A stretch of DNA of 64,000 bases from Kitagawia praeruptora (Eukaryota > Streptophyta > Magnoliopsida > Apiales > Apiaceae). The position numbers were made by a program, and so were the translations under genes. A model generated the notes under the pieces. It saw only the letters and a list, made by a program, of their open reading frames with translations. It was not told where the DNA came from and searched no databases. Location of the stretch: positions 102,132,001-102,196,000 of the forward strand of contig CM075351.1 of assembly GCA_037693485.1 (NCBI GenBank). Reading direction: 5' to 3'. This document shows positions 12,501 to 19,714 of the stretch, piece by piece (positions within the stretch are counted from its first letter, which is position 1; each line of letters starts with the position of its first letter).

Positions 12501-12816
12501 TGGAAGCTGTTGTGCTCAGATCATGTGGATGAGAAATCAGCTAATGGACTATGGTTTGTCATTTTCAAAAATACCTATTTATTGTGATAACCAAAGTGCT
12601 ATTGCTATGACAGGAAATCCAGTTCAACACTCTCTTACAAAGCACATCAGCATCAGGTATCACTTCATAAGAGAACAAGTACTGGAAGGAACAATTGAAC
12701 TTCATTTTGTTCCTACTGATCAACAGTTAGCTGATATATTCACCAAGCCACTACCTGAGGCTACTTTTACAAAGTTGGTGAATGAACTTGGAATGGTAAA
12801 CTATGGCAGTTCCTGA
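9511..12816 (+). CDS. pol: Pol polyprotein: protease, integrase, reverse transcriptase, RNase H
   Basis: An uninterrupted frame of 1,101 codons with copia domain order. The aspartic protease motif DSGCS follows the first ATG (9541), so an ATG-initiated product would begin almost at the catalytic Asp. The GAG-pre-integrase HHCC finger ends in CDACQKAK. The integrase has D270 and E306 (35 residues apart), but its first catalytic position reads HLNLFGP with Asn207 (codon 10129-10131). RT has D702 (QMDVKSAFLNG) and YVDD with D789/D790. RNase H has SDADFAG, AEAEY and YCDNQSA, ending DIFTKPL. No stop or frameshift lies inside. The frame opens right after a TGA at 9508-9510 with no ATG for 30 bases, so it is probably made through splicing or is cut off from Gag in this copy. 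Numbering is from 9511. Confidence 0.94.
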   Translation: MQGKKKNVLVMDSGCSVHMTGDKTLLSEFEEKAGPTVSYGDGNIGQTLGYGSIVIGNVIIEKVALVKGLKHNLLSVSQITDRGYRVNFNDTHFEVISKSTGKIALTGQRHGNIYEANIHSNTENPSTCLISKASVDESWNWHKKLSHLNFNNINELVKKDLVRGLPKALYTPDGLCDACQKAKQRRTSFKSKSESSIDEPYHMLHLNLFGPVNIMSISKKRYTLVIVDEYTRFTWVYFLHRKDETAEILLDHVRLIETGTEYKVKILRSDNGTEFKNSAMEEFCKYKGIVQQFSAPGTPQQNGVVERKNRTLIEAGRTMLEEAKLPTYFWAEAVNTACYTQNITLINRHGVTPYQMIKEKKPSLKHLHVFGCKCFVLRPHPEQLGKFETKADEAIFIGYPTTRAFKVYNLRTKTVMESINVSFDDRKLTGIQEDSHDSLTFANEATNNPDEVTADTDTLSDPDDRSIPDQTPVTDDDSNNTNVEGEQERDITSDDSTQTSSRDSSETDSSDNQDSTSEEDSTISGGASSNSSSFEENTNPGGASSSRNDLPSARKWTKSHTPDLIIGNPEAGVKTRSATQNECLYNNFLSKEEPKKVEDALKDADWVTAMQEELNEFERNEVWKLVPRPKGRSIVGTKWVFRNKTDSDGTIVRNKARLVVKGYSQQEGIDYDETFAPVARLEAIRIFLAYAAHKKFKVFQMDVKSAFLNGELEEEVYVEQPPGFIDPKHPDHVYRLDKALYGLKQAPRAWYETLAQFLLESGFNRGTIDKTLFYLNHGKDLLLVQIYVDDIIFGSTNTKLCEKFSKLMQSRYQMSMMGEMSYFLGLQVKQTDEGIFINQSKYTKNLLKRFNMQDSSTASTPIATATKLDPDQGTEVDVTNYRGMIGSLLYLTASRPDIMYATCLCARFQANPREPHLIVVKRIFRYLKGTSSLGLWYARESDFSLCGYSDADFAGCKIDRKSTSGSCQFLGGRLVSWFSKKQKSISTSTAEAEYIVAGSCCAQIMWMRNQLMDYGLSFSKIPIYCDNQSAIAMTGNPVQHSLTKHISIRYHFIREQVLEGTIELHFVPTDQQLADIFTKPLPEATFTKLVNELGMVNYGSS

Positions 12817-13157
12817 GAAAAAGAGGTCATCAGATACTGATAACTTGCAAATACTGATGGAAAGTCAATCCTGACAGTGGTCAACGTCGAATCCTGATGC
12901 AACGATTCGATAATCAGTATTTTGTCAGAATCTAACTGTCTTCATTTTATCTCAATTTCCTGATTGAAGCTATGTTTAATGTTATTGAATTCCTGATAAT
13001 GTGATCACTTTAATTAGTCCTCATATTTATTTTCAGATAACATGTTAAATCAGGAAAAACACTGAATAGAACATAAAAACAAGATTTTTTCATTGATAAT
13101 AAGAAAGAGTTTACATTCAAAGATTACATCTTTTGTGTTCTCTATCTACTAATCTAT
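12817..13157 (+). other. Post-pol non-coding spacer of the retrotransposon
   Basis: No credible frame. It is rich in CTGAT/ATCAG words (ACTGATAAC, TCCTGACAG, TCCTGATGC, AATCAGTA) that also pack the LTR and the low-complexity parts of the ORFs. The right part, read on the minus strand, resembles a plant 3' UTR for the antisense ORF, with AATGAA at 13089-13094. Confidence 0.5.
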
Positions 13158-13275
13158 TCAACAGGAAATAAGAGACCAATCCACTCCATTGTTAATAGCC
13201 ATCCCAGATCCCATCTTTGCCACTTTGTTTGGGTGGAAGTTGAAAGGGATAAGGTTATTTTTGCTGACATATTCA

Positions 13276-13533
13276 TTAACAATGGTTGATGGAGTTGGAT
13301 GAGGATGCCTTAGATGAAAGCCATGCGAATGCTGTTTGGAGGGCAGCATCAATGTCGATCACTTTTGCAGGTTTTTCCTTCTCGATTTCTTCGAGACCTG
13401 CATCCATCTGCAACCAGAGAGTCTCCAGTTGTCTTTCCCAGTCGAAAGCATCAAACTCCTCACGAGTATAACTAAATATATCTCTTTTATCTAAGAGATG
13501 GAGGTTTTTCTCAATGATGGTAAGGTTCGACAT
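13276..13533 (-). CDS. Small antisense ORF between pol and ORF3, 85 aa, unknown
   Basis: It encodes an 85-residue acidic protein with no family I recognise (starts MSNLTIIEKN; contains EEFDAFDWERQLETLW and DIDAALQTAFAW). The composition looks like a soluble helical protein rather than random sequence. Read on the minus strand, a TATTTAA box (13615-13621) lies about 80 bases before the ATG, and AATGAA-type poly(A) sequence lies about 180 bases beyond the stop, so the layout resembles a compact gene. Additional antisense ORFs are known in plant LTR retrotransposons. It could be a captured host exon or a regulator, and chance is not excluded. Confidence 0.4.
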   Translation of the reverse strand: MSNLTIIEKNLHLLDKRDIFSYTREEFDAFDWERQLETLWLQMDAGLEEIEKEKPAKVIDIDAALQTAFAWLSSKASSSNSINHC

Positions 13534-13614
13534 TGCTAAAACTTTTGATGAGAAAGGTTTTTCTTAACAGGAGAGAATGAAGCGTTAAAGAAATAAGTGG
13601 ACAAGTCTCTAAGA

Positions 13615-13621
13615 TTAAATA
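13615..13621 (-). promoter_or_regulatory. Possible TATA box of the antisense ORF
   Basis: TATTTAA on the minus strand, preceded by a pyrimidine-rich ACCCTCCTC stretch, about 80 bases upstream of the antisense ATG. Assigned from motif and spacing only. Confidence 0.35.
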
Positions 13622-14047
13622 GAGGAGGGTGGAACGAGAATATGAAACGATTCATATTACTGGTGCAAGTACCAGGTATTATTCAATTGTGATGTTTTAA
13701 ATTTCTTTATTTAAAACAAAATTACCATGTTTTATTTTGGTCACAATTTTATTTTCCGAATAATATGTAGCGCGTGTGCACACTCGATGCTTACACACAG
13801 TTAAATATGTAAGTCACGACGCGTGTAATCCTCACCACTCTCTCACGTAATTTGGTCCATTACTTTAGCCTAAACGAATGATTTACTGACACCTGTTTTT
13901 GAGAAGTTACAAGTATTGTCCAAAATCAATTAAGTTTACTAATTGATTTAGTTTTCTCAAACTATCAGTAAAGCATCGTCTCTCCTTGTCTTTACACTAT
14001 CAAACCCTAATTTCAAAATTAACACATCTTTTGTGTTTGAAATTGCA
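13622..14047 (+). promoter_or_regulatory. Putative divergent promoter and 5' UTR before ORF3
   Basis: This 426-bp non-coding stretch separates the antisense ORF from ORF3. Just before the ORF3 ATG it has a pyrimidine-rich tract and a telo-box AAACCCTAA (14002-14010), a motif common in 5' leaders of plant genes. This suggests ORF3 may have its own start of transcription instead of relying only on the LTR. I see no clear plus-strand TATA box at the expected distance. Confidence 0.35.
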
Positions 14048-17000
14048 ATGGAGAACTTATTCATGAACAGCAAGGTGGTAATCAATGGAGTTACGTTTAA
14101 TACTAATAACTTCACTGCAGTTCTAGATCATCAGGACTTGCCGAGTGATTTCCACATTATTCAGGACTTTTTGGCCTCAAGCCCAATCAATTATGCACTA
14201 ACACAACCTGCCAAGATATCTTTTAAGTCTGTTATGCAGGTGTGGAACACAAGTGTTTTTGGGAAAAGTCATCCATCAGAAAATCCTCAGATGAGCTTTG
14301 AATATGACAATGTTACATACTATGTGACACCTGAGATTGTCAATGCAGCCCTACATTTACCATCAACAATTGGTAACCCTGTGTTCAAAGTTACTGATGC
14401 AAAACTTCTTGAGTATGTTGTAAGCTTGGGTTACAATGGAACACCAAAGAAGTTTGGAGAGCTCTACAGGACAAAGCTCAAGAAGGAATGGAATTTCTTC
14501 TTTGACACAATCAGTAGATGTTTCTTGAATAAAGTATCAAACTTTGATGCCTTACCCACAGGTTCAGCCAAAATTGGGTACTCTCTAATTCATGATCTCT
14601 CATTTGATTATGGTTCCTTTATACTGAAGGCATTAAGTGAAAGAAAGGCAGATAAATGTGGTTATGTTTGCTTTCTTAGATTTTTTCAATTAATATTTTC
14701 TCACTTATGTCCTCATGCTGTTTTTGAGAATGATACAATTTTGCCGATATGTAAAATCTCAGATAACAATATAAAGAGTCTAATCAATTCTGATAAGGCA
14801 AATAAGTTTGTGGGATCTCCATACATTCCTGATGAAGTATGGTCTCTTTTAAGAAAGAGAATGCCTATTCAATATGGCCCAGCAACTGGTGCTATGGAAC
14901 AGGACCTTACACATCCTATTCCTGACACAAGCACACAACCCAAACACTTACCTAAACAGTTAACCACCTCTGGTGTCTCACAAAAGGCATCAGTTGTAAA
15001 ATCAAAGAAATCAGCTAGATCTGATGTGTCTAAGAGGCAATCAGGGTCAAAGGATTTCTCCACTCCAACTCATTCTCAAATGAAGTCACAAGGGGGTGGA
15101 CAAAGAGTTGTTGAAACATCTGGTTTGGATAAAGGAACAGGAGTGAAAAGGAAAGTTGTTCAAGGAGCTATTTCTGATTCTGATGATGATACAATGCCTA
15201 TATTAGTCTTGTTGAAAAAGAAGGAGATTGATGTTGCTGATACAAGGGAAGTGGCTATCTCTGAAAAGCCAAAGAAAAGAAGAAGATTAATCAGAAAAGG
15301 CAAATTTGTTGATCATACAGAATTTCTGAATCTTACTAATGATATGGAAGGCAATCCTGATGTTGTTAATCAGGATGGATCATCAGTTCCTGACGCTACT
15401 GCTAATCCTGACATCTCTACTCCAAATAATTCACCTGTGAAGACTGTTGAGATTTCTGATTCTCCAGCATCTGCATCTCCAAAGAGAAGAATTATTGAGA
15501 TGTCCGTTGATGAAGTAAATGCTATTGCTGCTCAGCTGGGTGTTAAACCTTCACCTCTTGAAGTAAAAACTGCTGAAGCAAATGTTTTTCACAGACATAA
15601 GAAACAGAGGACTACAGTGTCATCTCTGAAAGGATCCAGCCCACAAGAACCTGAACTTCAAAGGAGTTCAGAAGCTATTGCAGATCCAGTCACACAAGAA
15701 CCACCTACTCAAAGTGTAGGTGCAGACATTTTTGAAGGAATAGTCCCACAAGAACCATCTTCTCAAAGGGAAGGTGCAGACAAGAATATTCCTGCCCCAC
15801 AAGAACCATCTTCTCAAACTGAAGATGCTGGCACACTCACATCAGCAGGGGAGTTTCCTGACAATGCTCAAGGAGCTTCTGAAATTGAAATTGAACTTGC
15901 TAGAAGTCTGGCAGAAAAAGCTGCTCATGATTTGCACATTGCTGAATGTGACAGAGTGATTGCTGACACTGCATTTGAGGGAAGTACACAAGAACCTTTG
16001 ACTCAAAGTGTTGAAGAAGCTTCAAAACCTCAGACTACACAAGAACCATCAGTAGCAAATACTGATGCAAGTCATGCTATAGTTGCAGTGGTCAATCCTG
16101 ATGAAAGTACTACTGATTCACTTATTCCATTGCTTATTGAGCCAATTTCAGCACGGCCAATGGATTCGTTAACTACTTCATCAGGTAACATCTCTTTATC
16201 TACTTCATTTACTACTGATAGTATGATTACAGATAGACCTGATAACAGGGATACCTCTATTTGTATGACTTCAGACAACTCTTCTCAGCCACCTCTTATT
16301 TCTTCACAATTAATGAGCCAGAACCTTTCTTGTGAGATTGAGAGTGAACATTTAGAGAAAAAGAAGAGTGATGAGAGGCAGTCTCCTGAACTGGCAAAAG
16401 GAGAGGTAGAAAAGAGTGAGAAGTTATTAACTTCTAGTGAGGTAGAAGTTGCTATTGAAAGCAACTTAGGTAACATTGTGAGAAGTGATGAGATCACTTT
16501 AAAAGAAAAGAGAGATTTAGGACATGTTACTAATTTGTCTGCAGGTCATCAGGATTCACCAGCTGTATCTACTGGTGTTTTGAAACTGAAAGGTATTATG
16601 CTTCCTGATGATGATGTTGAACATAATCTTCCTGAGGCTGGTGGTGGCTCAGATGATGATGATGATCATGCTGATCTTGAAACTAGGCAAATGCAGGCGG
16701 CTATAAAAGCGAGTCTCCAATCTAATTATGGGTCTTCAAGTAGATACATGCAGCAAATGACTCAAGAAGAATTCAGAGGGGAGTATAGTTCACATCTTCC
16801 TCCTGATACTCGAGCTGCAAGGGGACATGAATGGGATACAGAATGGAATGAACCAACTTCTGAGATGAATTTTCAAAATGCTCTGTTTCATTCTGGTCAT
16901 ATTGCTACGCGAATGCCGACACCTGAACTTAAGGCTCTTCTCAAAACCAATGCTCTTCTAGCAAAGGGATTGAGGAGTGAGATTGATTCTATGAAGGCTG

Positions 17001-19132
17001 CAACAGATAAATTTCAAGCGGGTATTCAAACATCTGTTTCCATATCTGCTACTGCTTCTCAAGCACGCCTTCTTGCAGATGATATTAAAGCTCTTGACAG
17101 GCGATTGGATTCTAGAATGACTGTCTTGGAATCTAAAGTTGATACTATCGATGAAACCCTCAAGCTTATATTGTCGTTCTTCATTCAGGACGATACTGAT
17201 GTCAAAAAGGGGGAGAAGATAGTCAAAACAAAATGTTCACCTGATCCTGATCCTGTTGTACAAAAGGACGATAATTCTGGAAATGATGGTGGTGCTAAGT
17301 CACATCATAAAGTTGAAACCTCTGATGCTGCTTTAGTGACAAAGAGAACGAATACTCAAACTAAGCAGTCAACTCATGTTTCTGAATCTGGAAAGAAGAC
17401 AGTGACACCTAGTCAAACTCTGTCAACCATTCCTGAGGATGATGTTTATGTGGAACAGGATGAAGATGCTGCTAATCTGTTTCATGAACTTGACACTGGG
17501 GATGGTCGTGTTCTTAAATTATTTCATAAAGACAAAAGAGTTCAACAGTATCATGCTGAGAAAGCACTTGTCTTATCTACTGAAGAAAATCCAAACATGA
17601 CTACTGATGAATTCTTAGAAGAACAGAACAGGATCCTTGAAGAGCTTGCAAAACAGAATAAAGCTCTTGCTGCAAGAAGAGGAAGAGGCAGAGGAGGAAG
17701 ATACAGAAATAGGGGAAGATCATCTGCTCAAACTAGTTCAAGGCAAACAAGATCTAGTGGAATCAAACTGAAAGATGTTTCTGAAAGTGAAAAGAAGAAA
17801 ACTCCACTATCTCTTGCATCAACTCCAGACAACAGATTCAATGCTCCTGAAGAATTTGTAGAAGAGATATTGCCTTTGAAAAGGAAGAGTAAGGCAGCTG
17901 CTCAATCTACTGCATTTAATGAGAAGTCAGTCGTTGTTTCTGATTCTGAAATCTTAAAAGAACTTAAGATTATGATTATTAAGGTTGTGGTTGAATTTCA
18001 CAATGTGGAAGTTTTTGAAGATACATTGGAGTATGAACAAGAAAACTTCAGAAGATTTGAAAGAGAAAGTGAAATCAGTGCTAAAGCCACAAAAGCAGAA
18101 AAGATAACAACCAGAGATTATTTAAGAAATGTTCATAGATCAGACAGGAAGTTATGGTATGATAGAGATAGATCTGTTCCTGAACATCAGCAGGATTATC
18201 CAACTAATGAGAAGAAGAAGAGTAAGAAGAAGGAGGTGGATAAGGTTGATTATAGGAAACCAGTTGTATTCATATCAGCTGGATTGATAAAAGAATCTTC
18301 TTTGATCAATGAATTTCTGATTGTTAAAACAGAGTCTACTACTTTTATTGCTGAAAATCCACCAAAATGGGTGAGTATGCAATCTGGCTTGAGAGGATGG
18401 GAACCTGGCACAAGAGGAGGAATTGGATATAGTCATGCACTGGTTATTTTCATTGCACAAACTGATCAATATGCTCTAGTTGACAAGATTGGGGATGAGT
18501 TAACTGTAGATCATCTTTGGAAACTTGAAGCTGTTGCTATTATTGCTGACTGTCATGCTGATGCAAAGAAAATAGAGAAGCTGGTGTACTTCATGAAAGA
18601 TGGAAGTGTGAAGAAGATTCCTATTCATGAATTGTTGTGTAAATCTGCAAAAGAACTGAAATATGTTCTGTATCTTCTCAGAAGTAAAAGAATAAATGTT
18701 CGTGAAAGAGAAGTTTATCAAAATTGGTGTGTCATGATTTACCTGAGGATTAGACAGAGATTCATGGATGGAGGAACAAGGTATGATGGCAATTATATTC
18801 CCATGTACTTAAATTTAAGAGATAGAGAGGTTGAAATGAAGAAAGGTACAGCTGTTAAAGAAGTGTATCTAGGCATGGAACAACTGTCTCTAAATCCGGA
18901 TGGAAAGGAAATTGCTTATGTGTTGCTAGGTGACTTAGATCTTCCGAGAAACTCAATTAAGAACATCAGGGCAGCTATTTATCAGATTAATGAGGAAGAT
19001 GAAGAGCTCAAAAATCTGAAGAAGAAACTGATTCAAATTCTTGAAAGCAAGGAAGAAGAATTGTTATCTGAATTCTTGAGACTGAATCTGTTCTATCAAA
19101 GAATTTCTGAAACTGTTCCTGATGATTTTTAG
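14048..19132 (+). CDS. Long third ORF in env-like position, 1,694 aa, function unknown
   Basis: The ATG at 14048 is the first in frame; the open frame extends to 14033 without another ATG. Residues about 1-280 form a globular domain (WNTSVFGKSHP, FDYGSFILKAL, CGYVCFLRFFQLIF) of the kind seen in plant transposon-associated proteins. Residues about 280-870 are disordered and rich in Ser, Pro, Asp, with repeated QEPSSQ/QEPLTQ blocks and basic KKRRR clusters. A ubiquitin-interacting-like helix lies at 877-893 and a coiled coil at about 958-1045. An RG-rich tract (RRGRGRGGRYRNRGR) starts near 1209. A second globular domain with coiled-coil end occupies about 1400-1694. Sireviruses often carry an env-like ORF here, but I see no signal peptide or membrane anchor, so an RNA- or host-protein-binding role is as likely. 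The frame is fully intact. Confidence 0.8.
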   Translation: MENLFMNSKVVINGVTFNTNNFTAVLDHQDLPSDFHIIQDFLASSPINYALTQPAKISFKSVMQVWNTSVFGKSHPSENPQMSFEYDNVTYYVTPEIVNAALHLPSTIGNPVFKVTDAKLLEYVVSLGYNGTPKKFGELYRTKLKKEWNFFFDTISRCFLNKVSNFDALPTGSAKIGYSLIHDLSFDYGSFILKALSERKADKCGYVCFLRFFQLIFSHLCPHAVFENDTILPICKISDNNIKSLINSDKANKFVGSPYIPDEVWSLLRKRMPIQYGPATGAMEQDLTHPIPDTSTQPKHLPKQLTTSGVSQKASVVKSKKSARSDVSKRQSGSKDFSTPTHSQMKSQGGGQRVVETSGLDKGTGVKRKVVQGAISDSDDDTMPILVLLKKKEIDVADTREVAISEKPKKRRRLIRKGKFVDHTEFLNLTNDMEGNPDVVNQDGSSVPDATANPDISTPNNSPVKTVEISDSPASASPKRRIIEMSVDEVNAIAAQLGVKPSPLEVKTAEANVFHRHKKQRTTVSSLKGSSPQEPELQRSSEAIADPVTQEPPTQSVGADIFEGIVPQEPSSQREGADKNIPAPQEPSSQTEDAGTLTSAGEFPDNAQGASEIEIELARSLAEKAAHDLHIAECDRVIADTAFEGSTQEPLTQSVEEASKPQTTQEPSVANTDASHAIVAVVNPDESTTDSLIPLLIEPISARPMDSLTTSSGNISLSTSFTTDSMITDRPDNRDTSICMTSDNSSQPPLISSQLMSQNLSCEIESEHLEKKKSDERQSPELAKGEVEKSEKLLTSSEVEVAIESNLGNIVRSDEITLKEKRDLGHVTNLSAGHQDSPAVSTGVLKLKGIMLPDDDVEHNLPEAGGGSDDDDDHADLETRQMQAAIKASLQSNYGSSSRYMQQMTQEEFRGEYSSHLPPDTRAARGHEWDTEWNEPTSEMNFQNALFHSGHIATRMPTPELKALLKTNALLAKGLRSEIDSMKAATDKFQAGIQTSVSISATASQARLLADDIKALDRRLDSRMTVLESKVDTIDETLKLILSFFIQDDTDVKKGEKIVKTKCSPDPDPVVQKDDNSGNDGGAKSHHKVETSDAALVTKRTNTQTKQSTHVSESGKKTVTPSQTLSTIPEDDVYVEQDEDAANLFHELDTGDGRVLKLFHKDKRVQQYHAEKALVLSTEENPNMTTDEFLEEQNRILEELAKQNKALAARRGRGRGGRYRNRGRSSAQTSSRQTRSSGIKLKDVSESEKKKTPLSLASTPDNRFNAPEEFVEEILPLKRKSKAAAQSTAFNEKSVVVSDSEILKELKIMIIKVVVEFHNVEVFEDTLEYEQENFRRFERESEISAKATKAEKITTRDYLRNVHRSDRKLWYDRDRSVPEHQQDYPTNEKKKSKKKEVDKVDYRKPVVFISAGLIKESSLINEFLIVKTESTTFIAENPPKWVSMQSGLRGWEPGTRGGIGYSHALVIFIAQTDQYALVDKIGDELTVDHLWKLEAVAIIADCHADAKKIEKLVYFMKDGSVKKIPIHELLCKSAKELKYVLYLLRSKRINVREREVYQNWCVMIYLRIRQRFMDGGTRYDGNYIPMYLNLRDREVEMKKGTAVKEVYLGMEQLSLNPDGKEIAYVLLGDLDLPRNSIKNIRAAIYQINEEDEELKNLKKKLIQILESKEEELLSEFLRLNLFYQRISETVPDDF

Positions 19133-19203
19133 AAGGTATTTTGTTTTGAGTTTTTGACATCTTGAATCAAGGAATTTGTGCTTTGTTTTATAAAGAACAA
19201 ATT

Positions 19204-19212
19204 GGGGGAGAT
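19204..19212 (+). other. Polypurine tract
   Basis: GGGGGAGAT abuts the 3' LTR, the expected site for plus-strand priming. The heptamer GGGGGAG also occurs four more times inside the element. Confidence 0.9.
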
Positions 19213-19709
19213 TGTTAGATATTGATTCAAGAGATGATCAGGATCTGGGCATTACTGATCAGATACTGATGCTGACGTCATCAGGAATGCACCGTCAGTA
19301 TTGGACTATCAGGATTAGAAGCTGGTCAGTATTTGATGAAGATTCTCATCAGACCAGAGATCAAGGAAGATTGATATGTCGGTTCCTAATTTGTAGGAAG
19401 GCAGCTATCATACAAGATATGCATTCAGAGATATATGTAATTGATTTAGAATATCTTGTAATTGATAGTGCAACTGTGTACATTATATAAACACAGTTTA
19501 GGTTTTACATTTAGTAATCGCTTACACGAGTTATATTGTAACCTAGCAGCTCTTAAGAACATAAGAATTTCTTAAGAGAGTTTTGTAACAGTTTTATATC
19601 AGAGTTAATAAAGCTGTTATTGATTCATACTTGTGTTATTTGTTTTTAGTCGAAAATCTTATACAATTGTATTCAACCCCCTTCTACAATTGTTATTTAC
19701 TGGGCAACA
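19213..19709 (+). repeat. 3' LTR (497 bp)
   Basis: Same length as the 5' LTR and identical but for one base (T at about 19662 in CTTATACAATTG). TATA box 19484-19491, AATAAA 19607-19612, TGACGTCA 19273-19280. It ends GGGCAACA and is followed by the GTATA target copy. Confidence 0.96.
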
Positions 19710-19714
19710 GTATA
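19710..19714. repeat. Target site duplication GTATA (right)
   Basis: Second copy of the 5-bp target, identical to 6627-6631. The satellite monomer resumes in register immediately after it. Confidence 0.95.

Larger units (their letters stand above)
6632..19709 (+). mobile_element. Complete Ty1/copia LTR retrotransposon, Sirevirus-like, 13.1 kb
   Basis: The element is bounded by two 497-bp TG...CA LTRs and the target duplication GTATA. The internal order is primer-binding site, gag, protease-integrase-RT-RNase H, small antisense ORF, long third ORF, and polypurine tract. Integrase before RT places it in Ty1/copia. The large multi-zinc-knuckle Gag, the initiator-Met tRNA primer site and the extra ORF after pol fit the SIRE/Maximus (Sirevirus) lineage. 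At 13 kb it is longer than the roughly 9-10 kb usual for that group, mainly because of the 5-kb third ORF. A single LTR difference implies a recent insertion. It is nested in satellite. Confidence 0.95.

Noticed and set aside
13158..13352. Second minus-strand frame (64 codons) overlapping the end of the antisense ORF
   Set aside because: It lacks upstream signals of its own and overlaps the better-supported 85-codon frame. It might be its frameshifted extension, but nothing shows this.
14033..14047. GTG at 14033 as start of ORF3
   Set aside because: Non-ATG initiation is not expected here; the ATG at 14048 is five codons downstream in the same frame and follows the leader.
7328..19100. Minus-strand and alternate-frame ORFs within gag, pol and ORF3
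   Set aside because: They are shadows of the three main frames. Only the antisense frame at 13276-13533 lies outside a sense ORF with promoter-like context.
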